Source: Paracoccus binzhouensis (GTDB taxonomy: Bacteria > Pseudomonadota > Alphaproteobacteria > Rhodobacterales > Rhodobacteraceae). From it: a DNA stretch of 37,643 nucleotides. The stretch lies in NCBI RefSeq assembly GCF_016446475.1, contig NZ_JAEHFP010000034.1, forward strand, positions 1 through 37,643. Direction: 5' to 3'. Below the pieces are notes generated by a model. It was given only the letters and a program-made list of their open reading frames with translations. It did no database searches and was not told the origin of the DNA. This document shows, piece by piece, positions 1 through 5,512 of this stretch; positions within the stretch are counted from its first letter, which is position 1; every line of letters begins with the position of its first letter. A program made the position numbers and the translations under genes.

Positions 1-88
1 CCGTCGATGACACGCATCAACTCAAGATTCTCCGGGCTCTCGCCAGCGGGCTGGCGGTAGAACGAGGCTCGCGAGATCGAGACCAGCT
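1..88 (-). pseudogene. IS3-family transposase (OrfB) remnant
   Basis: Read on the minus strand from 88 to 1, one open frame gives a peptide containing CQLVSISRASFYRQPAGES followed by PENLELMRVID. This is the N-terminal signature of IS3-family OrfB transposases, just upstream of the rve catalytic domain. The fragment continues beyond the left edge of the window. At its other end it stops where the IS6-family terminal repeat starts, so it has lost its N-terminus and is almost certainly inactive. Confidence 0.7.
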
Positions 89-905
89 GGCAGTGTCGCA
101 AAGTTTCTGGTTCTTCGATGACCTTTGATATGCCATTGTTTTCGGGTAGTTGGGGAGAGGCTCGGGGCGTGATCGAATTCAAGGGCGTGCATTATCCGAA
201 GTCGGTGATCCTTTACGCGGTGTTCTTTTATGTTCGCTATGCCGTCTCCTATCGTGATCTTGAGGAAATTCTCGGTGAGCGGGGCGTCACGGTAGACCAC
301 GCCACGCTGAACCGCTGGGTGGTGAAATTCGCTCCGCTGATCGCCGCGAGGGCACAAGCCAGGAAACGACCGACGGCTAGCTCTTGGCGGATGGATGAAA
401 CATACATCAAGGTGAAGGGCCGTTGGTGCTACCTCTATCGCGCTGTGGATCGCGACGGGCAAACGCTCGACTTCATGCTTGCTGAACGGCGCGATCTCAC
501 CGCCGCCCGGCGCTTCTTCAAGCAGGCCATAGAAACGCACGGCGTGCCCGAGAGGGTTGTCATCGACAAGAGCGGCGCCAATCTGGCGGGCCTTGAGGCG
601 GTGAACGTGATCCTGAAATTCACCGGCATTGGTCGAATGATCGAGGTCCGGCAGGTCAAGTATCTGAACAACATCATTGAGCAAGACCATCGCTTCATCA
701 AGCGGATCACGCGGCCAATGATGGGCTTCAAGGCCTTCCATTCGGCCATCGCCACAGTCGCCGGGATCGAGACCGCGCACATGATACGCAAGGGGCAGAT
801 CCCGGCTAACGGTGCCTCGGCGTTCCAGACCTTTGCGAGGCTCGCTGCATAATTATGTCCAGCGCTCAGACCCTTTCAGACTGTTTGGAAATTTGCGACA
901 AAACC
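89..905 (+). mobile_element. IS6-family insertion sequence (IS26-like, 817 bp)
   Basis: The element is bounded by imperfect terminal inverted repeats. The left end reads GGCAGTGTCGCAAAGTTTC, and the right end, read inward on the minus strand, GGTTTTGTCGCAAATTTCC, sharing TGTCGCAAA. Its 817-bp length is typical of the IS6 family and it holds one transposase gene. The 8-mers outside the ends (GACCAGCT left, GGGCAGAT right) do not match, so there is no target duplication. This fits a boundary left by IS6-type replicative recombination or deletion rather than a simple insertion. The two flanks also belong to unrelated genes: an IS3 remnant on the left and a truncated small membrane-protein gene on the right. 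Confidence 0.85.
118..852 (+). CDS. IS6-family DDE transposase
   Basis: This 244-residue protein catalyses transposition of the surrounding element. An N-terminal HTH-like segment (YRDLEEILGERGVTVDHATL, about residues 45-64) is followed by a DDE core with candidate catalytic residues D93 (RMDETYIKVKG), D150 (RVVIDKSGA) and E188 (NNIIEQDHRFIK). The length is close to the 234 residues of IS26 transposase. It is the only gene between the terminal repeats, starts about 30 bp inside the left end and appears intact. The family call is firm; the exact IS name cannot be given without a database comparison. Confidence 0.93.
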   Translation: MTFDMPLFSGSWGEARGVIEFKGVHYPKSVILYAVFFYVRYAVSYRDLEEILGERGVTVDHATLNRWVVKFAPLIAARAQARKRPTASSWRMDETYIKVKGRWCYLYRAVDRDGQTLDFMLAERRDLTAARRFFKQAIETHGVPERVVIDKSGANLAGLEAVNVILKFTGIGRMIEVRQVKYLNNIIEQDHRFIKRITRPMMGFKAFHSAIATVAGIETAHMIRKGQIPANGASAFQTFARLAA

Positions 906-1034
906 GGGCAGATCCGTTGGCAAAAGGTCCAGGCTGAGCGCGAAGAGCAGTAGCAGTGTCGGGAACACGACGACCGAAACGTAGGCCACAAGACCCGCAA
1001 CGCTCGCCAGTCTGTTCGTGATCGCTTCCATCAT
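876..1034 (-). pseudogene. Small membrane protein truncated by the IS6 element
   Basis: The short frame starts at an ATG pair (MMEAITNRLAS) preceded by an AAGGA ribosome-binding sequence; a GTG at 1064 overlapping the upstream gene's stop is an alternative start. The product has one hydrophobic span (about VAYVSVVVFPTLLLLFALSL). The IS6 right end lies at 905, so the last nine codons before the stop come from the IS terminus, and the native C-terminus is lost. It probably formed a two-gene operon with the small membrane protein upstream at 1061-1210. The family is not recognised. Confidence 0.5.
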
Positions 1035-1060
1035 GTGATTTTCCTTCATCAAGATCTGGT

Positions 1061-1210
1061 TCACGCGGTGACATATCCAATCGCAGCCACGGCGGCCCCG
1101 AGGCCTGCGACGACGCTGCCCATGGGATCGACCGCAGCGATGTCCCGCAGGACGGGCATGAAGACATAGGCGGCGACGCCGGCGATGCCGAGACGGAAGA
1201 TCAATCGCAA
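1061..1210 (-). CDS. Small membrane protein, 49 aa
   Basis: The likely start is a TTG at 1210 directly behind a strong AAGGAGG ribosome-binding site. That gives 49 residues with two hydrophobic stretches: about residues 4-22 (IFRLGIAGVAAYVFMPVL) and 31-46 (GSVVAGLGAAVAAIGY). Any longer frame would run into the intergenic promoter region, so the TTG start is preferred. It is followed by the truncated membrane-protein frame with overlapping stop and start (GTGA) or a short gap. It is transcribed divergently from vapBC, with a symmetric AT-rich sequence between them. No family is recognised; a link to the toxin-antitoxin pair is only a guess from position. Confidence 0.5.
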   Translation of the reverse strand: MRLIFRLGIAGVAAYVFMPVLRDIAAVDPMGSVVAGLGAAVAAIGYVTA

Positions 1211-1228
1211 ATCATCCTCCTTGCAAAA

Positions 1229-1259
1229 GTATATACTGAAATCTATATATCGTCTATAC
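1229..1259. promoter_or_regulatory. Symmetric AT-rich operator candidate upstream of vapBC
   Basis: GTATATAC (1229-1236) and GTCTATAC (1252-1259) form an imperfect inverted repeat around CTATATATC (1243-1251). It lies between the divergent small-membrane-protein genes and vapB. VapB-type antitoxins usually bind such palindromes in their own promoters, so this is the best candidate autoregulatory site. Binding is inferred. Confidence 0.4.
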
Positions 1260-1275
1260 CATGAAGGATAGACCG

Positions 1276-1521
1276 ATGGCAATGCTTATCAAGGGCGATG
1301 AGATCGACGCGCTTGTCGCCAAATACTGTGCCATGACCGGCGTAAAAAACAAGTCCGAGGCGGTGCGCAAGGCGCTTGCCGCGCAGATCGAGGCGCTTGC
1401 CGCCGAGGAACGGCTTGTGGATCGGGTTGGGAGGGTCCAGCGACGCGCGGCCGAGGCGGGGTTCGTCAGCACGGGCGAAGACCTGAAGCCGTTCTTTGAC
1501 GAGCAATGGGGCGAGGACTGA
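1276..1521 (+). CDS. vapB: VapB-type antitoxin (PSK/Rv0623-like)
   Basis: This 81-residue protein resembles the PSK_trans_fac/Rv0623-like VapB antitoxins. The N-terminus (MAMLIKGDEIDALVAKYCAM) and the segment KNKSEAVRKAL match the DNA-binding, dimerising half. The acidic C-terminus (STGEDLKPFFDEQWGED) is the part expected to block the toxin active site. ATG 1276 is chosen over ATG 1261 because AAGGAT lies six bases before it. Its stop overlaps the vapC start as TGATG, showing translational coupling. The complex should neutralise VapC and repress its own promoter through the palindrome at 1229-1259. Confidence 0.85.
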   Translation: MAMLIKGDEIDALVAKYCAMTGVKNKSEAVRKALAAQIEALAAEERLVDRVGRVQRRAAEAGFVSTGEDLKPFFDEQWGED

Positions 1522-1946
1522 TGTTCCTGGACGCAAGCGCGGTGGTCGCGGTGCTGCTGAACGAGCCGGAAGCGCCCGGTTTGCTGAAGGCGATGGAGGC
1601 CTCGCGCGGCACGCTGCGGTTCTCGCCGGTCGTGCGGATGGAAGCGACGCTCGCCCTGGTCAGGGCCAAGGTGCAGGCCCGCGGCAAGGGCCCGGCGGCA
1701 GCCGAGGACTTTGCCGCGGCGGCCGAGCTGGTCGACGGGTTTTTCGAGGCGGCTGAAGCGCAAGAGATGCACATCACCACGGGGATGGGGAAGGAAGCGA
1801 TGCGGGCGCTGTCGGTTTACGGCAAGGTCGTCGGCCACCCTGCGCAGCTCAATTTCGGGGACGCGCTCTCCTACGCCTGCGCGAAAGCCTACCATGTGCC
1901 CTTGCTCTACAAGGGCGGGGATTTTTCGGAAACCGATCTGGCATGA
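1521..1946 (+). CDS. vapC: VapC-type PIN-domain ribonuclease toxin
   Basis: This 141-residue PIN-domain protein is the toxin partner of VapB and probably cleaves RNA, as VapC toxins do. The expected acidic metal-binding residues are present: D4 (MFLDASAVV), E41 (VVRMEATLAL), D114 (NFGDALSYACA) and D134 (YKGGDFSETDL). Length and motif order are normal for VapC. The start is ATG 1521, overlapping the vapB stop by one base. The pair is complete and looks functional; on a plasmid it would favour maintenance by killing plasmid-free cells. Confidence 0.9.
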   Translation: MFLDASAVVAVLLNEPEAPGLLKAMEASRGTLRFSPVVRMEATLALVRAKVQARGKGPAAAEDFAAAAELVDGFFEAAEAQEMHITTGMGKEAMRALSVYGKVVGHPAQLNFGDALSYACAKAYHVPLLYKGGDFSETDLA

Positions 1947-1956
1947 GGGATCAGCC

Positions 1957-2130
1957 ATGAAGCTCTACGTTGCGACGTTCTGGACGGGCCATGCCTGGGT
2001 CGATCTGCACGATGATCCGCGGCCGTTCCGCGCCGCCTCGGCCGGGGCCGATTCCGCATTACTGGCGGGGAAGAGAACGACCAAGCTGCGCCCGGCTGAA
2101 GTTAAAGCGGCCCCCGAAGGGGCCGCATAG
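1957..2130 (+). CDS. Hypothetical 57-aa protein downstream of vapC
   Basis: The ATG at 1957 has a GAGGGA sequence upstream and lies 10 bp after the vapC stop. The product begins MKLYVATFWTGHAWVDLHDD and has no recognised domain. The last codons run through the GC-rich hairpin at 2107-2126, so the C-terminus may be accidental and the gene may be a remnant. It could be the third gene of the vapBC operon. Reality is uncertain. Confidence 0.35.
   Translation: MKLYVATFWTGHAWVDLHDDPRPFRAASAGADSALLAGKRTTKLRPAEVKAAPEGAA
2107..2126 (-). terminator. Rho-independent terminator
   Basis: GCGGCCCC (2107-2114) pairs perfectly with GGGGCCGC (2119-2126) over a four-base loop. On the minus strand the hairpin is followed by TTTAACTT, so it best serves the minus-strand gene ending at 2132. 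It may also stop transcription arriving from vapBC. Confidence 0.65.
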
Positions 2131-2131
2131 G

Positions 2132-2326
2132 TCAGAGACCGAAAAGCTTGATGATGAAGGCCGTCAGGCCGGCAATGGCGCCCACGAGGCCGGTCGCGAC
2201 GGCCAGCGGATACCAGCGGGCCTCGGCATTGATCTTCGAGGTTTCCGCGATCAGCTTGGCGATCTCGGCCCGCATCTTGTCGTCGGCAAGGGACTGTTCA
2301 GCGGTGGTCATGTCGGCGTCGCTCAT
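2132..2326 (-). CDS. Small coiled-coil plus membrane-anchor protein, 64 aa
   Basis: ATG 2326 has an AAGGAG ribosome-binding site seven bases upstream and is preferred over a longer frame. The N-terminal half is a charged helix that should form a coiled coil (LADDKMRAEIAKLIAETSKI). It is followed by ARWYP and one transmembrane segment (LAVATGLVGAIAGLTAFIIKL). This arrangement matches a widespread group of small uncharacterised proteobacterial membrane proteins often found on plasmids and prophages. No function is known to me. The gene has its own terminator at 2107-2126. Confidence 0.65.
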   Translation of the reverse strand: MSDADMTTAEQSLADDKMRAEIAKLIAETSKINAEARWYPLAVATGLVGAIAGLTAFIIKLFGL

Positions 2327-2591
2327 TGGATGCTCCTTGTGAAATGTAAGCGATGAGACCGAAGATTGCGAGGCTCTAGCCGCCCCGCACGGTCGCAGGC
2401 ATGCGGACACGCTGAGTCAGGGACGGCCCGGCACGGGCCGCTTGCAAGGCCGCGCTCGCGCGGCCGCCGTCCTTGACCAGTGTGGTAGAATGACAAGATC
2501 CGTGTGGTGGTGGATAGGTCCGGCCCCGGCCGGCGCCTGGCGCTGGCCGGGTTAACAGCCGGACGCGACCGATGGCGCGACGGTTCTGCCG

Positions 2592-2710
2592 CGCAGCGGG
2601 CCCGGCGCGGCCTTAGCGCCGCGCCGTCGCCGGCGTTCTGGCTTGCCAGGGCGACGGCGACGGCGAACACCAGGAACAGGGCAAAGAAAAAGCCGCCCCG
2701 AGGGGGCGGC
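2592..2710. repeat. 119-bp imperfect direct repeat, copy 1
   Basis: This block begins CGCAGCGGGCCCGG, carries GGCGTTCTGGCTTGCCAGGG in the middle and ends in a terminator hairpin. A second copy of the same length and orientation lies at 3721-3839. The rest of 2327-2787 shows no convincing gene: minus-strand frames there are short, lack a ribosome-binding site and run through the repeat. Confidence 0.75.
2692..2710 (-). terminator. Rho-independent terminator of the RelE-type TA operon
   Basis: GCCGCCCC (2692-2699) pairs with GGGGCGGC (2703-2710) over a three-base loop. On the minus strand the hairpin is followed by TTTTTCTTT, giving a textbook terminator about 80 bp beyond the stop of the toxin gene at 2788. 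It forms the end of repeat copy 1. Confidence 0.75.
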
Positions 2711-2787
2711 CACGCTGCGCCTGGTCTGATGATCCTGCGTGGATCCTCCCGAAACTATCTGCCGCTTTTCAAGGTCGAGAATGGACG

Positions 2788-3090
2788 TCAGCTTTTGGGT
2801 CGATCATCGCGCCGTGCGCTTGCAGCTTTATACACCTCGCTTCGTTCGCGACGACCAACTGCGACCACAGTGACGGTAATTTCTGCATCCTCCACGCGAT
2901 AGACGAGTCGGTAGCCGGCGCTGCGGAGCTTGATCTTGTAATGATCCTCCAGACCATGCAGCGCATCAGCAGGAACACGGGGCTGCTCCAGACGTTCGGC
3001 CAGCTTCTTCCGAAACTGCACCCGAAGCGTGGCACCGAGCTTTTTCCACTCCTTCAGTGCGGATGGCAGGAACTTAAGCTCAAAGGTCAT
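2788..3090 (-). CDS. RelE/StbE-family toxin
   Basis: This 100-residue basic protein begins MTFELKFLPSALKEWKKLG and has the central RelE-family motif (HGLEDHYKIKLRSAGYRLVY) followed by a beta-rich C-terminus (ITVTVVAVGRRERSEVY). Such toxins cleave mRNA on the ribosome or otherwise stop translation. The start ATG 3090 overlaps the antitoxin's last codons by 11 bp, which is usual for this pair type. Antitoxin-first order and the terminator at 2692-2710 complete the operon. The relevant basic and aromatic residues are present, so it looks intact. StbE-like is the closest subgroup by eye. Confidence 0.88.
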   Translation of the reverse strand: MTFELKFLPSALKEWKKLGATLRVQFRKKLAERLEQPRVPADALHGLEDHYKIKLRSAGYRLVYRVEDAEITVTVVAVGRRERSEVYKAASARRDDRPKS

Positions 3091-3325
3091 CGAGGCCCAC
3101 GCTGATCGGCGTTTCATCCGCCCGGGCCTTAATGACATCGACAAGCGCCAGGTCGTCCAGCCGCTCCATCATCGCCTCGTAAACATCGGCCGGGACCATA
3201 TAAGCCATGACGCGATTGTGGTTCAGCACGGCGACGGCCTCGCCTTGCGCCTGATCCATGATGGCGGTCGGGCTTTTCTTCAGATCAGAGACACTGACCG
3301 CGATCTGGGCTTCAACACGTTGCAT
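3080..3325 (-). CDS. Phd/YefM (StbD)-type antitoxin
   Basis: This 81-residue protein begins MQRVEAQIAVSVSDLKKSPT and contains AVAVLNHNRVMAYMVPADVYEAM, the typical Phd/YefM/StbD N-terminal DNA-binding fold. The variable acidic C-terminus (DETPISVGLDDL) is expected to wrap the toxin. The start at 3325 has GGAG a few bases upstream; a further upstream start is less likely. It overlaps the toxin gene by 11 bp and follows the membrane-protein gene (stop 3347) by about 20 bp, so all three may be cotranscribed from the promoter near 3660. Autorepression is expected from family knowledge. Confidence 0.87.
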   Translation of the reverse strand: MQRVEAQIAVSVSDLKKSPTAIMDQAQGEAVAVLNHNRVMAYMVPADVYEAMMERLDDLALVDVIKARADETPISVGLDDL

Positions 3326-3346
3326 GTTCGATCTCCACAAGGTCAT

Positions 3347-3643
3347 TCATTGAGCGATGAGCAGGCTGACCGAGGCAGCGATCAAGGACAGCAAGACCAC
3401 CCCTGTTTGCCATCTCGGCAATTCGGCGAGCACATCGTCCGGCAGCCAACTACCCGGAGCGAAGCGCACCAGCATTTCCAGTGCGATCTGGGCGAGGACG
3501 CCCACGATCAGCGCCGCATTCGCCGCGCACCCCAGGATCGAGTCAAACCTCCAGCCGTCAGTATACGTCAGGCGAAGGATGGCGAATGCTCCAAGAGCAA
3601 ACAGCGCGAGCTTCGCTAGTGCACCTTTTTCAGAATCCGTCAT
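3347..3643 (-). CDS. Membrane protein, 98 aa, upstream of the TA pair
   Basis: The frame begins MTDSEKGALAKLALF with a purine-rich AAAGAGG ribosome-binding site upstream of ATG 3643. It has about three hydrophobic segments: LALFALGAFAILRL near residue 11, an alanine-rich span near 40-58 (AANAALIVGVLAQIALEML), and a C-terminal span (GVVLLSLIAASVSLLIA). I do not recognise the family. It is the first gene of a likely operon with the antitoxin and toxin. It sits just downstream of a symmetric TGCGAAA/TTTCGCA site, which may regulate all three genes. Confidence 0.6.
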   Translation of the reverse strand: MTDSEKGALAKLALFALGAFAILRLTYTDGWRFDSILGCAANAALIVGVLAQIALEMLVRFAPGSWLPDDVLAELPRWQTGVVLLSLIAASVSLLIAQ

Positions 3644-3659
3644 ATCAAGCCTCTTTTAA

Positions 3660-3685
3660 TGCGAAAATAGATACCATATTTCGCA
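3660..3685. promoter_or_regulatory. Inverted-repeat operator candidate TGCGAAA-N12-TTTCGCA
   Basis: TGCGAAA (3660-3666) and TTTCGCA (3679-3685) form a perfect 7-bp inverted repeat in an AT-rich stretch directly upstream of the 3643 start. Its position fits an operator controlling the membrane protein-antitoxin-toxin operon. The binding protein is not known; the Phd-like antitoxin is the obvious candidate. Confidence 0.45.
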
Positions 3686-3720
3686 CTAAATGCAACACTG
3701 AAATGCGCTACCTGTGGCCT

Positions 3721-3839
3721 CGCAGCGGGCCCGGTGCGGCCTGAGTGCCGCGCCGGCGGCGGCGTTCTGGCTTGCCAGGGCGGCGGCGGCGAATACCGGG
3801 AAACCGGCAGAGAAAAGAGCCGCCCCTGATGGGGCGGCT
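3721..3839. repeat. 119-bp imperfect direct repeat, copy 2
   Basis: Second copy of the block at 2592-2710, same orientation and length. It shares CGCAGCGGGCCCGG at the start and GGCGTTCTGGCTTGCCAGGG in the middle, and again ends in a terminator hairpin. The stretch 3686-3950 holds this repeat and no convincing gene. Confidence 0.75.
3818..3839 (-). terminator. Rho-independent terminator in repeat copy 2
   Basis: AGCCGCCCC (3818-3826) pairs perfectly with GGGGCGGCT (3831-3839) over a TGAT loop. On the minus strand it is followed by CTTTTCTCT. Transcripts entering from the right on the minus strand would stop here. Confidence 0.6.
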
Positions 3840-3950
3840 AGTATTCGGCAAGGACCGCATGTGCTCTCACAGGACATGCCAAACTTGCGATGCGCCGTTC
3901 AACTTGTTGCGCTCGCAGGTTGACCAGGTCGAGAGAAGGAGAACCACAGC

Positions 3951-4168
3951 ATGCCCAGATTGATTCCAATGCTCATGGCAGGGATGGCTCTGTTACCATC
4001 GCCGGTCATGGCGCAGAGCGGCAGCCCGAACGCAGTCTGCTTGCCGCCGGAGGAATCCGCGAAAGGCTCGGCGTCGAGACGTCGATGGCCCTAGATGATT
4101 TGCTTGCGGCGAGCTACCAGATCGTCGAGGCGGCAGGGCGTCCAGTGATTTTTCCGCCCGCTGCCTAG
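3951..4168 (+). pseudogene. Frameshifted small secreted protein
   Basis: An ATG at 3951 with AAGGAG upstream opens a frame with a clear signal peptide: MPRLIPMLMAGMALLPSPVMA, cleavage expected after the last Ala, then QSGSPNAVCLPPEE. This frame stops at 4092-4094 after 47 residues. The overlapping +1 frame carries a sensible continuation (RERLGVETSMALDDLLAASY, then QIVEAAGRPVIFPPAA) and stops at 4166-4168. A single indel near the AATCCGCGAAAGG stretch would join them. I read this as one small exported protein broken by a frameshift; the alternative is a genuine 47-residue secreted peptide. No family is recognised. Confidence 0.4.
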
Positions 4169-4347
4169 CCTCTCTCGAAAAAGCCTGGGTGCGGCGCGTT
4201 GATCCCATAGGTGATCGCGCCGTCTCCGAACCGCGCATTGATTTGATCTACCGCGGCAGACACCTGTTCGCCGCGCGTCCGCTCGGCCGACACCCCGCCC
4301 GTCGATCCCAAGACGATTCTGTCCCTGAGCGTGGTGTCGGTTTTGGC
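4165..4347 (-). pseudogene. Possible C-terminal remnant of a Y-family DNA polymerase
   Basis: The minus-strand frame ending at 4165 contains AAVDQINARFGDGAITYG followed by INAPHPGFFERG. This resembles the extreme C-terminus of UmuC/DinB-like polymerases (the INARFG motif), although no catalytic part is present. Upstream of about 4347 the frame becomes low-complexity and then overlaps the aminotransferase gene, so the rest of the gene is gone. The assignment rests on a short motif. Otherwise 4169-4408 holds nothing I can identify. Confidence 0.35.
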
Positions 4348-4408
4348 TGAGGCAGTCACCGGCGATGTTCCGGTAGGCTCTGGTTGCGGTGCCGTGCCTG
4401 CGGGCAGA

Positions 4409-5503
4409 CTAGGGCAAGGCTTCCAGAAAGGCATCGTTCTCGGCCGGGGTGGCGATGGTGACGCGGGCCCAGTCCAGGAAGGGGGGCTCCTGCCATCCCT
4501 TGATCAGCACGCCCCGGCGCCGCAGCGCCTCGACGAAATCCGTGGCGGGGCCGGGTGTGCGGAAGAACAGGAAGTTCGCCTCGCTGGGGGCCACTGCATG
4601 GCCGGCTGCGGCCAGCGCCCCGGACATGCGCGCGCGTTCGGACCGGGCCAGCGCGACGATGCGGGCCAGATGTGCCCCGTCCTGCAGGGCGGCCAGCGCG
4701 GCGGCTCCGGCGAAGGCGTTCACGGCGAAGGGGTTGCGGGTCTTGCGCAGCGCCCGCGTCAGCGCGGGCGACGAGCAGAGCCCGTAGCCCACCCGTGCCC
4801 CGGCCAAGCCGTATGCCTTGGAAAAGGTGCGCAGCGAGATCCAGTCCAGCCCCGCCTCGCGCAGGATGGCGCAGGGATCGAAGGCCAACGCGGGGTCGAG
4901 ATATTCGCGGTAGGCCTCGTCGAAGACCACCAGCGTGCCCTGCGGCACCGCCTCCATCAGCGCGCTGAACTCTTCGAGCGACACCGCCGGACCGGCCGGA
5001 TTCGAGGGCGAGGAGAAGATCAGCACCCGCGCCGGCCGGCGCAGCGCTTCGACCAGGCCCGGCAGGGGAAAGGTCCAGTCTTCGGCAAAGTGAACCTTCT
5101 CGACGCTAGCGCCGAAGGCCTGGGCGCCGAACTCGTGCAGGCCGAAGCTGGGGCAGATCGTCACCACCCGGTCGCCAGGGCGCAGCACGCTGCGATAGAT
5201 CGCGCCGATCAGGTCTTCGGAGCCGTTGCCGACGATCACCGCTTCGGGGTCGATGCCGGTGGCAGTGCCGATGGCCTCGCGCAACGCCAGGTCGGCCGCG
5301 TCGGGATAGCGCCAGATCCCGGCGGCACAGTCGCGCATCGCGGCGATGGCGGCGGGGGCGGGGCCCAGCGGGTTTTCGTTGCTGTCGAGCTTGGCCCGCG
5401 CCTCAACGCCATAGACTGCGCGAAAGCGGTCCAGCGCCAGGCCGGCGTTGTAATCCGCCAGCGCGGCGATTTCCGGGCGGATCAGGGACGTGTCCTGCGA
5501 CAT
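4409..5503 (-). CDS. HisC-like PLP-dependent aminotransferase
   Basis: This 364-residue class I/II (fold type I) aminotransferase resembles histidinol-phosphate aminotransferase. SNENPLGPAP (about residue 41) is the HisC substrate-arm signature. N168 (SSPSNPAGP), D195 (VVFDEAYREY) and K229 (RTFSKAYGLAG) are the expected PLP ligands, K229 forming the Schiff base. It is the last gene of a minus-strand operon with an FAD oxidoreductase 9 bp upstream and a peptide-type binding protein before that. In that setting a catabolic role is more likely than histidine biosynthesis, for example interconverting an aromatic or imidazole 2-oxo acid and its amino acid. No other his genes are nearby. Substrate is not determined. 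Confidence 0.88.
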   Translation of the reverse strand: MSQDTSLIRPEIAALADYNAGLALDRFRAVYGVEARAKLDSNENPLGPAPAAIAAMRDCAAGIWRYPDAADLALREAIGTATGIDPEAVIVGNGSEDLIGAIYRSVLRPGDRVVTICPSFGLHEFGAQAFGASVEKVHFAEDWTFPLPGLVEALRRPARVLIFSSPSNPAGPAVSLEEFSALMEAVPQGTLVVFDEAYREYLDPALAFDPCAILREAGLDWISLRTFSKAYGLAGARVGYGLCSSPALTRALRKTRNPFAVNAFAGAAALAALQDGAHLARIVALARSERARMSGALAAAGHAVAPSEANFLFFRTPGPATDFVEALRRRGVLIKGWQEPPFLDWARVTIATPAENDAFLEALP

Positions 5504-5512
5504 GGCTTGCCT

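Noticed and set aside
2323..2670. 115-codon minus-strand frame over the first 119-bp repeat
   Set aside because: It has no ribosome-binding site, starts inside the repeat at a GTG and is Arg/Pro-rich; the repeat plus a terminator explains the region better.
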